The notes below the pieces were generated by a model. The model was not told where the DNA came from, ran no database searches, and saw only the letters and a list, made by a program, of their open reading frames with translations. Shown piece by piece: positions 56,229-64,000 of a DNA stretch of 64,000 nt (position 1 is its first letter; each line of letters opens with the position of its first letter). Source of the stretch: Bradyrhizobium sp. 200 (GTDB lineage Bacteria > Pseudomonadota > Alphaproteobacteria > Rhizobiales > Xanthobacteraceae); assembly GCF_023100945.1 (NCBI RefSeq), contig NZ_CP064689.1, forward strand, positions 62,001-126,000, written 5' to 3'. The translations under genes and the position numbers were made by a program.

Positions 56229-57647
56229 TCAGGCGTTGCCGGCCGCACGAAACTGCGCGCTCGCCCGTTGCAGGTTTTGCGGCATGCTCATCAAGAGCGC
56301 CTTGCGGTCGGCCACCGCGTTGTGGAACTGCTCGATCGCGATGTTGAAGGCGGTCAGCGTGCCTTCCTCGATCGCGCCGTGCTCGAAGCATTGCAGCGTG
56401 TGGCGCAGGATGGCGTCTGCTTCCGACTGCATCTGGTCGAGCTCTTCCATCGAATCGCATTGACGGGCGGCGGCGAGCATGTCGAGCAGCCGGTCGCGCT
56501 GCGAGTTGTTGACGTTGCGCTCATCCTTCTTGAGATAGCCGGCGAACCATGCGCCAGCGGAGCCCATCGCCGACAGCGCCATCAAGGCCCACCAGATGTA
56601 ATCGCTGTAGCGGTCGAGGAAGGTTTTTTCCTCGCCGTCGACAAAGGCGGCGGCGCCGGGATGAACGGGGATCGTGGCGTCCTTGTCGGTGTCGGGCGTC
56701 TCGATCTTGGCGGCCAGCGGAAATTCGTTCTTCAGCGCCTGGCGGATCGCAAACAATTGCCGCGTAAAAATGGCGATGGTCGATTCCGCAACACCCCTGC
56801 GCGCCACGATGTGGTGCGAGAAGCTGATCGTCTTGATCTCTTCCTCGGGCCGGCTCGGCGCGCTGCCAAACGTCCCGGCCGGGATCTCGGAGGCCTCATA
56901 GGCTGGATGGTTCTGCGCAATCGCCTCGGCGGAATCGATCGCGAGGAATTTCGGCGTGCCGCCGTCGCGCGCGGAGGCGGCGATCGCGTCCGCCGTGATC
57001 TTGCTGTTGACCGGACCGGCGGCGAGATAGGCGTCCGCCTTCTGGCTGCGAATGGCCTCGGCAGCCTCGTTGGCAGGAAACTGGATGATCTCGACCTTTG
57101 CCGGATCGACGCCGTATTGCCGCAGGATCACCCTGAGCAGATTGACATTGGCCTGGGTACGGCCGACGACGCCGATGCGGCGCCCGGTGAGCTGGCCGAT
57201 TTTCGTGATGGCGGGCGCAGCCTTTCCCTTGGTCTTGCCGGCCGGCGGCACCCACAGCACCACGACGTTTTTGCGCAGCGTCGCCACGGCCTGCGCATTC
57301 TTCGGCACATCGAGGTCACCCCGGATGATGGCGAGATCGGCCTTGCCTTCTCCGAGCAGGTTGGCGCTCGCAACCGCACCATCCGTTTGCACCGGGCGTA
57401 ACCGGACCAGACTGCCCTTTTGGTTGTTGAAGGCCTGCGTCAGGTTCTGGACGACCTTGATGTCGTCGCTGTTGGCGGGGCCGACGGCGATCCGCAGGGT
57501 TACTGGCCGCATGGCAAAGTAATAGGCGGCGGCCAGCGTACCGACGATAGCCAGCACGCCGGCCAGCGTGACGAATGTCAGGCGTCGTTTCGCTGAGCGG
57601 GGCGAGGGTGGGGCCGGGTTTTCCGAAAGAAGGGGGCCGTCGCTCAT
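56229..57647 (-). CDS. TAXI family TRAP transporter solute-binding protein, membrane-anchored with extra C-terminal domain
   Basis: A 472-residue protein. An N-terminal anchor (about 22-45) precedes a TAXI-type binding domain (LRIAVGPANSDDIKVVQNLT, ADLAIIRGD, LTGRRIGVVGRTQANVNLLR). After about 350 there is a second membrane span (YIWWALMALSAMGSAGAWFA) and a helical C-terminal region of about 100 residues. That double anchoring is unlike a free periplasmic binding protein. No TAXI permease gene is adjacent. TTG at 57650 is an alternative start. It is followed by the PhoD gene on the same strand. Confidence 0.85.
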   Translation of the reverse strand: MSDGPLLSENPAPPSPRSAKRRLTFVTLAGVLAIVGTLAAAYYFAMRPVTLRIAVGPANSDDIKVVQNLTQAFNNQKGSLVRLRPVQTDGAVASANLLGEGKADLAIIRGDLDVPKNAQAVATLRKNVVVLWVPPAGKTKGKAAPAITKIGQLTGRRIGVVGRTQANVNLLRVILRQYGVDPAKVEIIQFPANEAAEAIRSQKADAYLAAGPVNSKITADAIAASARDGGTPKFLAIDSAEAIAQNHPAYEASEIPAGTFGSAPSRPEEEIKTISFSHHIVARRGVAESTIAIFTRQLFAIRQALKNEFPLAAKIETPDTDKDATIPVHPGAAAFVDGEEKTFLDRYSDYIWWALMALSAMGSAGAWFAGYLKKDERNVNNSQRDRLLDMLAAARQCDSMEELDQMQSEADAILRHTLQCFEHGAIEEGTLTAFNIAIEQFHNAVADRKALLMSMPQNLQRASAQFRAAGNA

Positions 57648-57866
57648 CAATCCCTGGATGATCGTTCGAGGTGCAATTTTATGCTGCCGGCACGCTTACC
57701 CCGATATCCTAGCAAATTTCCCCGCTTAACCATTATTACATCTCCGTCATGGTTACCGGCGCTCCCAAGCCTCCCATGGGAGCCGGTTGGGGCCCTGTTT
57801 TGGGCAAGGGATCCCCGACGCGGCCTTCGGTGTTAGGTTGGAGGCGGTCTGAAACAGGAGGCGATC

Positions 57867-58172
57867 ATGGCGGAACGGCTGTCGGCGGAAGCGCGGAAAT
57901 CGGCGCTGGCGGAACTTCCCGGCTGGTCCGAGACGCCCGGACGCGAGGCGATTGCGCGAACCTTCACGTTCAAGGATTTCAACGAAGCCTTCGGATTCAT
58001 GTCCCGCGCGGCCCTGGTGGCGGAAAAGAACGACCATCATCCGGAATGGAAGAACGTCTACAAAACGGTGGACGTCGTGCTGGCGACCCACGACGCCGGC
58101 GGCGTCACCCGGCTCGACATCGATCTGGCCAAGGCGATGAACGCGATCGCGCGGCAGTTGGGCGTCACCTGA
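57867..58172 (+). CDS. pterin-4a-carbinolamine dehydratase
   Basis: A 101-residue protein with the family signature [20 protein letters not shown] carrying the catalytic histidines. It dehydrates 4a-hydroxy-tetrahydrobiopterin; in bacteria without phenylalanine hydroxylase it may serve molybdopterin or other pterin metabolism. AGGAGGCGATC precedes the ATG. Confidence 0.93.
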   Translation: MAERLSAEARKSALAELPGWSETPGREAIARTFTFKDFNEAFGFMSRAALVAEKNDHHPEWKNVYKTVDVVLATHDAGGVTRLDIDLAKAMNAIARQLGVT

Positions 58173-58280
58173 GTTCGTGCGCCTGCGATCTTGCGGGGCG
58201 GAGCGGACATCCCCAATTCATCAATGTTGTCCGGCTACCGCGGCGATCTGCCGCGCTGGAGCCTTAAGGGGAGCGCCGCG

Positions 58281-58667
58281 ATGGCATCGTCCGATCACAG
58301 CATGGGTTTCGAACCGGCCGACCGGCTGGCGCAGGACCGTGAGAGCGTGCGTCGGCGCTTCTGGATCAAGTTCAAGCAGGTGGTGGCGCAGCTTCCCTTC
58401 GCCGAAGACCTGCTCGCAGCCTATTACTGCGCGTTCGACAAACAGACGCCTCGGCACGTGCAGGCGGCGCTGCTTGGTGCCGTCGCCTACTTCATCGTGC
58501 CGTTCGATTTCATGCCTGATGTGCTGCCATTGCTCGGCTTTACCGACGATGCCGCCGTGCTCGCCACCGCCATCCGCATGGTCGCGAGTCACATCACGCA
58601 GGAGCATCGCGATGCCGCCCGCGCCGCGCTGAAGCGCGGCATCGACGCTGGCGAAGCGACGGAGTAG
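58281..58667 (+). CDS. YkvA/DUF1232 family protein
   Basis: A 128-residue protein. The DUF1232 core AAYYCAFDKQTP then AVAYFIVPFDFMPDVLPLLG with GFTDDAAVLATAIRMV is clear. Members are small membrane-associated helical proteins of unknown function. The ATG at 58281 has GGAG eight bases upstream; the longer frame to 58191 is unsupported. Confidence 0.88.
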   Translation: MASSDHSMGFEPADRLAQDRESVRRRFWIKFKQVVAQLPFAEDLLAAYYCAFDKQTPRHVQAALLGAVAYFIVPFDFMPDVLPLLGFTDDAAVLATAIRMVASHITQEHRDAARAALKRGIDAGEATE

Positions 58668-58686
58668 CGGGCGCCTGCAGCCTTTT

Positions 58687-58709
58687 CCGTTCCGATTGAA
58701 TCGGAACGG
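58687..58709. repeat. 9-bp inverted repeat
   Basis: CCGTTCCGA and TCGGAACGG with a TTGAA loop, in the intergenic region between converging genes. Common Bradyrhizobium intergenic motif. A partial relative of the 60-bp repeat (TTTTGACGCGAACC) follows near 58736. Confidence 0.55.
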
Positions 58710-58805
58710 GCTCGTCATTCTAGGTTTGACGCCTTCTTTTGACGCGAACCCCACGGCCGCCCCGGATCAAGTCCGGGGCAGGTTTTCGCGGGAAGACGTC
58801 TTAGC

Positions 58806-59981
58806 CTAGCGCTGCGCCGGCGCCGGAGCTTGCGCCCTTGCGCTTCGCTCGGCTTCCCAAGCCTGGAACTGCCTGAACAGGGCTTCCTTATCCGAGTCCG
58901 ATTTAACGCTCGCCGCGGTCGCCGGGCTCTGTTTCAGGAACTCGTCGAACCTGGCGCGCGACACGGCCTCGACATTGTGGGTCTTGAGCCATTGCTCTGC
59001 GACCGGCAGGCGCTGCCAGTCGGGCAGCGGCGCCGACAGCGAGACCTCCTTCCACTTCGGGTGGAACGGCGGGTTCTGGAACGTCGGAAACTTCGTGAAG
59101 AAGGCGTCCACGAACTGAGCCAGCTTGCGATAGCGTTCGGTGTTGGGTGCCCAGTTGTAGGCGGCGAGCACTGCAGGCACGGCGATGGTATCGACCTTCG
59201 CCCCTTCCGCGATCAGGTTGGGATAATCCTTCGACGTAAGGGTCGCGGGCAGATAGTCGGTCTGCAGCGGCCGCGAATAGTCGACCGGAACGAGGTGGAA
59301 ACGATCGTCCTTGAATCCGGCGACCGACTTGTAGGGTTTGCCGCCAACGGCGACCACCGCGTCGATCTCGCCGGCCCTCATCTTCTCCATCGCGATGCGC
59401 TGTTCGAGATAGAGGAAGTTTGGCTTGATGCCGAGCCGCTCGAACACGATCGCGGCGGTGACGAAGGTGCCGCCATTGGGAAGATCGACACTGACCTTCT
59501 TGCCGTTGAGCTGGCTGATGTTGTTGACCGACTTCGATGCGAGGACGTACATCTCTTCATTGTAAAGCTTGGTCACATAGGTGAACTGCTTCTTGATGTC
59601 CTTTGCAAAGCCCTTTTTCTCGAGATAGTCGAGCGTGTCGGCTCGCACGATGCCGAGGTCGACACCCTGCAGGAACAGGATGTCGGCGACGCTCTGCACA
59701 GAACCGCGCCCGACGATCGGAAGTACGCGCAACTTGTTTCCGTCGTCGAGCACGGAAGCGAGATCGGCACCGAACTGCACATAGGTGCCGCCGATCGTTC
59801 CCGAGATCAGCGTGACTGTGTTGGCGTTCAGCGCCTGCTTGGTGGCGACCGAACCGAACTGAAAAATGGCCTTCAGGCTTTCGCTGACCTTGGCCGGATC
59901 GTACTCCGTCTCTGCGGCGTGGGCCGTGGGGCTGCATGCCATCGTCATGGCAAGCAATGCCATTCCGAACAAATGTCGCAT
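58806..59981 (-). CDS. TAXI family TRAP transporter solute-binding protein
   Basis: About 391 residues, with a signal peptide (MRHLFGMALLAMTMACSPTA, cleavage near AHAAE) and a TAXI domain: VTLISGTIGGTYVQFGADLA, VLPIVGRGSVQSVADILF and NGKKVSVDLPNGGTFVTAAI. Periplasmic binding protein; substrate unknown, often dicarboxylates or glutamate in characterised relatives. No permease is adjacent. AGAGGAAC precedes the ATG at 59981. Three imperfect TAGTTCTGTAAT units lie in its leader (60014-60052). Confidence 0.88.
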   Translation of the reverse strand: MRHLFGMALLAMTMACSPTAHAAETEYDPAKVSESLKAIFQFGSVATKQALNANTVTLISGTIGGTYVQFGADLASVLDDGNKLRVLPIVGRGSVQSVADILFLQGVDLGIVRADTLDYLEKKGFAKDIKKQFTYVTKLYNEEMYVLASKSVNNISQLNGKKVSVDLPNGGTFVTAAIVFERLGIKPNFLYLEQRIAMEKMRAGEIDAVVAVGGKPYKSVAGFKDDRFHLVPVDYSRPLQTDYLPATLTSKDYPNLIAEGAKVDTIAVPAVLAAYNWAPNTERYRKLAQFVDAFFTKFPTFQNPPFHPKWKEVSLSAPLPDWQRLPVAEQWLKTHNVEAVSRARFDEFLKQSPATAASVKSDSDKEALFRQFQAWEAERSARAQAPAPAQR

Positions 59982-60040
59982 AGGTTCCTCTGCGCTGATC
60001 TTGAGTAATTCTCTAGTTCTGTAATTAGTTCTGTAATTTC

Positions 60041-61120
60041 CTAGTTCTGCAACTGGCCGAGACGCCGCCTCGCGTCGGCCGAACCGAGCTGAGCGGCTTT
60101 CTGATACCAAAGCCGCGCCGCCTCCGGATCGGGCGTGACACTCCGCAAATCCTGGCTGCCCAGCACTTGCGGATCATACGTCCCCGCCAGCATCAACGCC
60201 GCTTCCGCCTCCTGCGCGTCCGCGGCCCGTTCGAGCAGCAGTCGGGCGGAGGTGATGTCGCCGATCGCAAGCAGGCTCTTCGCCCGCTTCAGCAGCGCCG
60301 CAAGCTCGTCCGGATCGATGCGTCTTGCCGGAACCGCCTCACGCGTCACCGGAACCGGCTCGCGAACCGCCGGAGCGACCGCGACCACTGGGGTTGCCGG
60401 GGCGACCTCGCGGGCCGCTTCGCGCGCCACCGGCTCGGGCACCGCAACCTTGCCCTTGAGCGCGGTCTGATAGGCGGCGGCGATTTCGTCGCGCGACGGC
60501 GATGCCGATGCCAGCGCGTTGGGCGGCGTGCGGCGTGCGGCCGCAACCTCGGCCCCGGACGGTTCCGCGGCGAGCGGCGGCGCCGCAATCCGCTGCGGTT
60601 GCGCAGGCTCCGGCACCGACGCCGTGGCAAGCTCAGCAGGCGGTGGCGCACTCCCGCCCCCGCCACCCAGCGAGGCATTGAAGATGGCGCTACGTGTCGA
60701 GTCGATGGAAAGCAGCGCCAGAACGGCCGCTATCGCCGACACCACCACGACCCCGGTTACGATGCGCCCCGCGCGCCCTTTCTTCAGCCCGCCGCTGCCG
60801 AACCTTCGGCCGCCGTTCGCGAAAGCATATTCGGAAAGCTGCTGATGAGATTCCTCTTCGTAGTTGGAAAGGAAAAGCGGCACCGGCTCGTGTGGCGGCA
60901 GTTCCTCTGGCAGCACATCCGTCCGCTCAAACGACAGCGCAAAGGGCTGCTCGTATTGGGACCGCTCATATTGGGGTTCCTCATACCGGGGCGGCTGCTC
61001 ATATCGTAGCTGCTCGTATCGAGGTTGATCAGCTTCATACAGCCGAGGATCGCTGATGGCTTCGTCAAACCTGTCAAACGGATCTCTTGGCTGAGTCGGC
61101 AGCCTTGTATTCTCCGCCAT
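60041..61120 (-). CDS. membrane protein with YEQ repeats and Sel1/TPR-like end
   Basis: A 359-residue protein. The N-terminus has about five imperfect RYEQ/QYEx repeats (residues 33-59), then a membrane span (about 119-138, IVTGVVVVSAIAAVLALL), a long Pro/Ala-rich periplasmic stretch and a C-terminal Sel1-type helix pair ending LWYQKAAQLGSADARRRLGQ. No function known. It lies 59 bases upstream of the TAXI gene on the same strand and may be co-transcribed. ATG 61120 has GGGGAG ten bases upstream. Confidence 0.7.
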   Translation of the reverse strand: MAENTRLPTQPRDPFDRFDEAISDPRLYEADQPRYEQLRYEQPPRYEEPQYERSQYEQPFALSFERTDVLPEELPPHEPVPLFLSNYEEESHQQLSEYAFANGGRRFGSGGLKKGRAGRIVTGVVVVSAIAAVLALLSIDSTRSAIFNASLGGGGGSAPPPAELATASVPEPAQPQRIAAPPLAAEPSGAEVAAARRTPPNALASASPSRDEIAAAYQTALKGKVAVPEPVAREAAREVAPATPVVAVAPAVREPVPVTREAVPARRIDPDELAALLKRAKSLLAIGDITSARLLLERAADAQEAEAALMLAGTYDPQVLGSQDLRSVTPDPEAARLWYQKAAQLGSADARRRLGQLQN

Positions 61121-61470
61121 GGTGATGATGCTCCCCACTACTGAACGCAACGATGGGCGTTCCCCTGCACCTACTTCTTGCTCTTGTCGACGTACAGGAG
61201 CCCCTTAATTGATGGTTAAAGTCGCACACGGAATGGGTTCAAAAAACGACGGCGGCCGGCGCGAATGGGGAGATATTTTGGTATGATTGAGGCAGATAAG
61301 CGGCATAGAGGGCTTTGGGAACACGCATTGTTACCGGGAAATGATCTCGGTGAAATGACATGAAGGCATGCGTCACATAGAGGCGCACCTCTCCGGCCCG
61401 CGCATCGCACGGCCCGCTCCCGCTTCTTCAAGCGGACGACAATTCAATAGTTGATCGGGTATCGCGCCTC
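61121..61470. other. intergenic region
   Basis: No gene, RNA or strong repeat seen. It holds the promoter of the YEQ-repeat gene and the 3' side of the quinone oxidoreductase gene. Confidence 0.4.
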
Positions 61471-62445
61471 TCAGGGATGCAGGATCACCTTGCCCATCGC
61501 CTTGCGCCCGGCGAGCACTTTCAGCGCCTCGGCGGTCTGCGCCAGCGGAAAGGTGCGGTCGACATGCGAGGAGATCTTGCCTTCCGCGGTCCACTTCACC
61601 AGCTTTTCCAGGTTGGCGCGGTTCTTCTCCGGATTGACCCTGGTCCATGCGCCCCAGAACACGCCGCGGATATCGCAGCCCTTGAGCAGCGCCAGGTTGA
61701 GCGGCATCTTTGGAATGTCGCCCGCGGCAAAGCCGATCACGAGGAAGCGGCCTTCCCAGGCGATCGAGCGCAAGGCGGCTTCGGCGTAAGTGCCGCCGAC
61801 CGGATCGAAGATGATGTCGGCGCCCTTGCCGCCCGTCAGCCGGCGCAAGCCCTCTTTCAGGTCTTCCTTGCTGTAGTTCAGCGTGAGCTCGGCGCCATGC
61901 GCTTTGGCAAATTCGAGCTTCTCGTCCGACGATGCGCAGGCGATCACCTTCAGGCCCATCAGCTTGCCGAGTTCGCAGGCGGCCAGACCCGTGCCGCCGG
62001 CCGCGCCCAGCACCGCAAGCGTCTCGCCGGGCTTCGGGCTGGCGCGGTCTTCCAGCGCGTGCAGCGCCGTGCCGTAGATGATGATGATGCCGGCGGCGCG
62101 ATCGAAATCCAGATTGTCGGGAATCTTCACGATGGAGCTCGCGGGCAGCGCGATCTTTTCGCGTGCGCCGTTATGGCCGCATGACGCGACCACGCGGTCG
62201 CCGACCTTGAGGTCGGTGACGCCGGCGCCGACGCTTTCGATCACGCCGGCAACCTCGGCGGCCGGCGAAAACGGGAATGGCGGCTTGATCTGGTACTTGC
62301 CCTGGATCATCAGGATGTCGAAGAAATTCAACGCCGCGGCCTTGATCGCAATCACGGCCTGTCCCGGTTCGGCCACCGGATCGGGGACGTCGGCCAGCAC
62401 GAGGTCGTCGGGTTGGCAATATTGCGAGCAGAGAATGGCTTTCAT
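61471..62445 (-). CDS. NADPH:quinone oxidoreductase family protein (MDR)
   Basis: A 324-residue medium-chain dehydrogenase/reductase without the zinc-binding residues. LNFFDILMIQGKYQIKPPFP and the cofactor motif LGAAGGTGLAACELGKLMGL are diagnostic; the substrate side has EVAGVIESVGAGV. It reduces quinones or other enones with NADPH. The start at MKAILCSQYCQPDD (62445) is chosen over a longer frame. It is divergent from the SDR gene at 62561, sharing a promoter region of 115 bases. Confidence 0.92.
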   Translation of the reverse strand: MKAILCSQYCQPDDLVLADVPDPVAEPGQAVIAIKAAALNFFDILMIQGKYQIKPPFPFSPAAEVAGVIESVGAGVTDLKVGDRVVASCGHNGAREKIALPASSIVKIPDNLDFDRAAGIIIIYGTALHALEDRASPKPGETLAVLGAAGGTGLAACELGKLMGLKVIACASSDEKLEFAKAHGAELTLNYSKEDLKEGLRRLTGGKGADIIFDPVGGTYAEAALRSIAWEGRFLVIGFAAGDIPKMPLNLALLKGCDIRGVFWGAWTRVNPEKNRANLEKLVKWTAEGKISSHVDRTFPLAQTAEALKVLAGRKAMGKVILHP

Positions 62446-62560
62446 GGGCGCACCTGATTTCGGACCGGCAAGAAGACTGGCAACTTCATGCCGGATTTGA
62501 AGCCGGGCTACAATCCGATTCGGATGCATGGTCTCGGGGCGGTGGAGGGGGATTCAAACG

Positions 62561-63400
62561 ATGTTTGAAAAGGGCTTGCTGGCGGGAAAGCGGATTTTAG
62601 TCACCGGTGGCGGTTCGGGCCTCGGGGCTGCGATGGGACATCGCTTCGTCGAGCTCGGCGCGGAGCTGATCATTTGCGGCCGGAGGCCCGAATTGCTGGA
62701 GGCGACGGCCGCCCGGATGCGCAGCGAACTCGGCGGCAAGGTTGGCGTGATCGGCTGCGATATCCGCGACGGCGCTGCGGTCGATGCCATGATGGAAGAG
62801 ATATGGCGCGTGGCGCCGATCGATGTGCTGGTCAACAATGCCGCTGCGACCTTCATCGCGCAGACCGAACATCTGTCGCCGCGGGCAGCCGACGCGATCC
62901 TGGCGCCGACGCTGCATGGCACGATGTATTGCACGCTCGCCGCGGGCAGGCGCTGGATCGACGGCAAGCACAAAGGCGTGGTGCTGAGCATCCTCTCGAC
63001 CTCGACCATCACCGGCCGCGCCTTCACGGTGCCTTCGGCGATGGCGAAATCCGCCGTGCTCGCGATGACCAGGAGTCTTGCGGTGGAATGGGGTCCCAAA
63101 GGTGTGCGCACGGTCGCAATCGCGCCCGGCGCGTTTCCGACGCCTGGCGCTTCGGGCCAGCTCCGCCCCGAGGGCCGCGATGAAAGCTGGGCGCAACGCA
63201 ATCCGCTCGGCCGCGCCGGCGAGCATGGCGAACTTGCGGACCTGGCGAGCTTTCTGATTTCGGACCAGGCCGGCTACATCAATGGCGAGATGGTGGTGCA
63301 GGATGGCGGCGCCCATTTACGCAGTTCCGGCGCCGAGGATCTGCTGCAATGGACCGATGCGCAGTGGCAAAAACAGCGCGAGCGACGTACCAAGGGCTGA
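62561..63400 (+). CDS. SDR of 2,4-dienoyl-CoA reductase type
   Basis: A 279-residue SDR. TGGGSGLG (15-22) is the cofactor motif and VNNAAATF is intact, but the catalytic YxxxK is replaced: PSAMAK places Ser159 at the Tyr position before Lys163. The following AMTRSLAVEWGPKGVR and IAPGAFPTPGA match the 2,4-dienoyl-CoA reductase (DECR) group, which also lacks the tyrosine. It probably reduces dienoyl-CoA in unsaturated fatty-acid beta-oxidation. GGAGGGGG precedes the ATG. Confidence 0.88.
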   Translation: MFEKGLLAGKRILVTGGGSGLGAAMGHRFVELGAELIICGRRPELLEATAARMRSELGGKVGVIGCDIRDGAAVDAMMEEIWRVAPIDVLVNNAAATFIAQTEHLSPRAADAILAPTLHGTMYCTLAAGRRWIDGKHKGVVLSILSTSTITGRAFTVPSAMAKSAVLAMTRSLAVEWGPKGVRTVAIAPGAFPTPGASGQLRPEGRDESWAQRNPLGRAGEHGELADLASFLISDQAGYINGEMVVQDGGAHLRSSGAEDLLQWTDAQWQKQRERRTKG

Positions 63401-63568
63401 AACCAAGACTCGCGTTTTTGATTCGCCAAAGGGACCTGGGACTAAGCGTCGCCACGGCGGTGAGCAACACCGTAACTGCCTTCCCAAAAAAGCATTTCCC
63501 GGCTATCCATCCCCGGCGGCGCGATGCGCCCTCGGGCCATCTTCCAGTCACAATGATGAGGGAACCAG

Positions 63569-64000
63569 TTGTCCGTGTTGCGAATACTGACATTTCTGGT
63601 TGCGATTACAGCGTTGTGTGGGGCGACATCCCTCGCGCAAGCACAGGGCGCTGCTTCGAAAGGTGCTAAGGACGCGCCTGCGCCAGCACCGGCGGCAAAG
63701 CCGACGACGGCCAAGCCAGCGAAGCCGGAACCGGCAGCGACCGCCGCTGCCGGCGGTGCGGAACCTACCTTGATCGGTCAGTACGGTACCTGGGGTGCCT
63801 ACACGGCGGCGCCGAACGGCAGGAAGGTTTGCTTCGCGCTGGCGAAGCCGTCGTCATCCAAAACCAACCCGCCGAATCGTCCGCGCGATCCCGCCTACGC
63901 TTTCGTCTCGACGCGTCCGGCCGAAAAAGTCGTCAACGAAGTTTCGATCATGATCGGATACGCGCTGAAGCCGGGCTCGGAATCCTCTCTCGAGGTCGGC
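63569..64000 (+). CDS. invasion-associated locus B (IalB) family protein (3' part beyond window)
   Basis: The first 144 codons of a secreted protein; the frame is open to the window edge. A signal peptide (LRILTFLVAITALCGATSLA, cleavage near AQAQG) is followed by an Ala/Pro/Lys linker and the IalB core GQYGTWGAYTAAPNGRKVCF with KVVNEVSIMIGYALKPGSE. Related Bartonella IalB proteins aid host-cell entry; in soil relatives the role is unknown. GAGGGAA lies before a TTG at 63569; GTG at 63575 is an alternative start. Confidence 0.88.
   Translation, partial: MSVLRILTFLVAITALCGATSLAQAQGAASKGAKDAPAPAPAAKPTTAKPAKPEPAATAAAGGAEPTLIGQYGTWGAYTAAPNGRKVCFALAKPSSSKTNPPNRPRDPAYAFVSTRPAEKVVNEVSIMIGYALKPGSESSLEVG

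Overview
The window is a GC-rich alphaproteobacterial chromosome segment that looks like Bradyrhizobium or a close relative (Nitrobacteraceae). The signs are the gene set and order (heparinase-like gene beside rsmB; gpsA-tsaD; hemD followed by a mitofilin-like and a HemY-like gene; DUF1674; invasion-associated locus B), several palindromic REP-like families between genes, and TRAP and TAXI transport proteins. Gene names come from reading the translations; no database search was run.

Layout. 1-14.4 kb is core: heparinase II/III (cut by the left edge), rsmB, a DUF1674 protein, a membrane-anchored nuclease, an L,D-transpeptidase, acs, a type IB topoisomerase, EVE protein-gpsA-tsaD (one operon), then hemD, mitofilin-like and HemY-like genes. 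14.5-18.1 kb has tRNA-Thr(CGT), a second nuclease, small secreted proteins and a polysaccharide deacetylase. 18.1-22.9 kb is an amidase plus a complete DctPQM TRAP transporter. An MFS permease and a Tat-exported alpha/beta hydrolase follow.

26.43-32.02 kb is an accessory island with visibly lower GC (30 of 60 bases in the line at 30001, 40 of 60 in the line at 33001). Its right edge carries a second, diverged copy of the last 110 bases of the hydrolase gene that borders its left edge. It holds two small envelope-type genes, a cluster of four 11-bp repeats, a wrecked zinc-finger gene and a tightly coupled four-gene operon: a protein with two copies of a zinc-ribbon module, an Nmad2-like protein, an HTH-ImmA/IrrE metallopeptidase and a DUF3368-type PIN protein. 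This operon is the best candidate here for an undescribed, probably defence or toxin-antitoxin-like, system.

32.1-47.6 kb returns to core or metabolic genes: P450, adenylate cyclase with a zinc ribbon, cupredoxin, TerB-like protein, SDR, glutamine amidotransferase, enoyl-CoA hydratase, tRNA-Ala(CGC), YggT-DUF167-folD, M20 peptidase, ppa, GNAT, and a four-gene operon (hydrolase, DUF2269, SDR-DoxX, DCC protein). A lone DUF3883 nuclease-like gene (47.6-48.5 kb) is a second small accessory insert; the same 42-bp repeat lies beside both inserts. 48.8-64 kb has a flavin amine oxidase, typA, a Crp-like regulator separated by an IS5-family element from a response regulator, a PhoD phosphatase whose Tat signal is out of frame, two TAXI binding proteins, a pterin dehydratase, a YkvA protein, a quinone oxidoreductase, a dienoyl-CoA-reductase-like SDR and a partial IalB protein.
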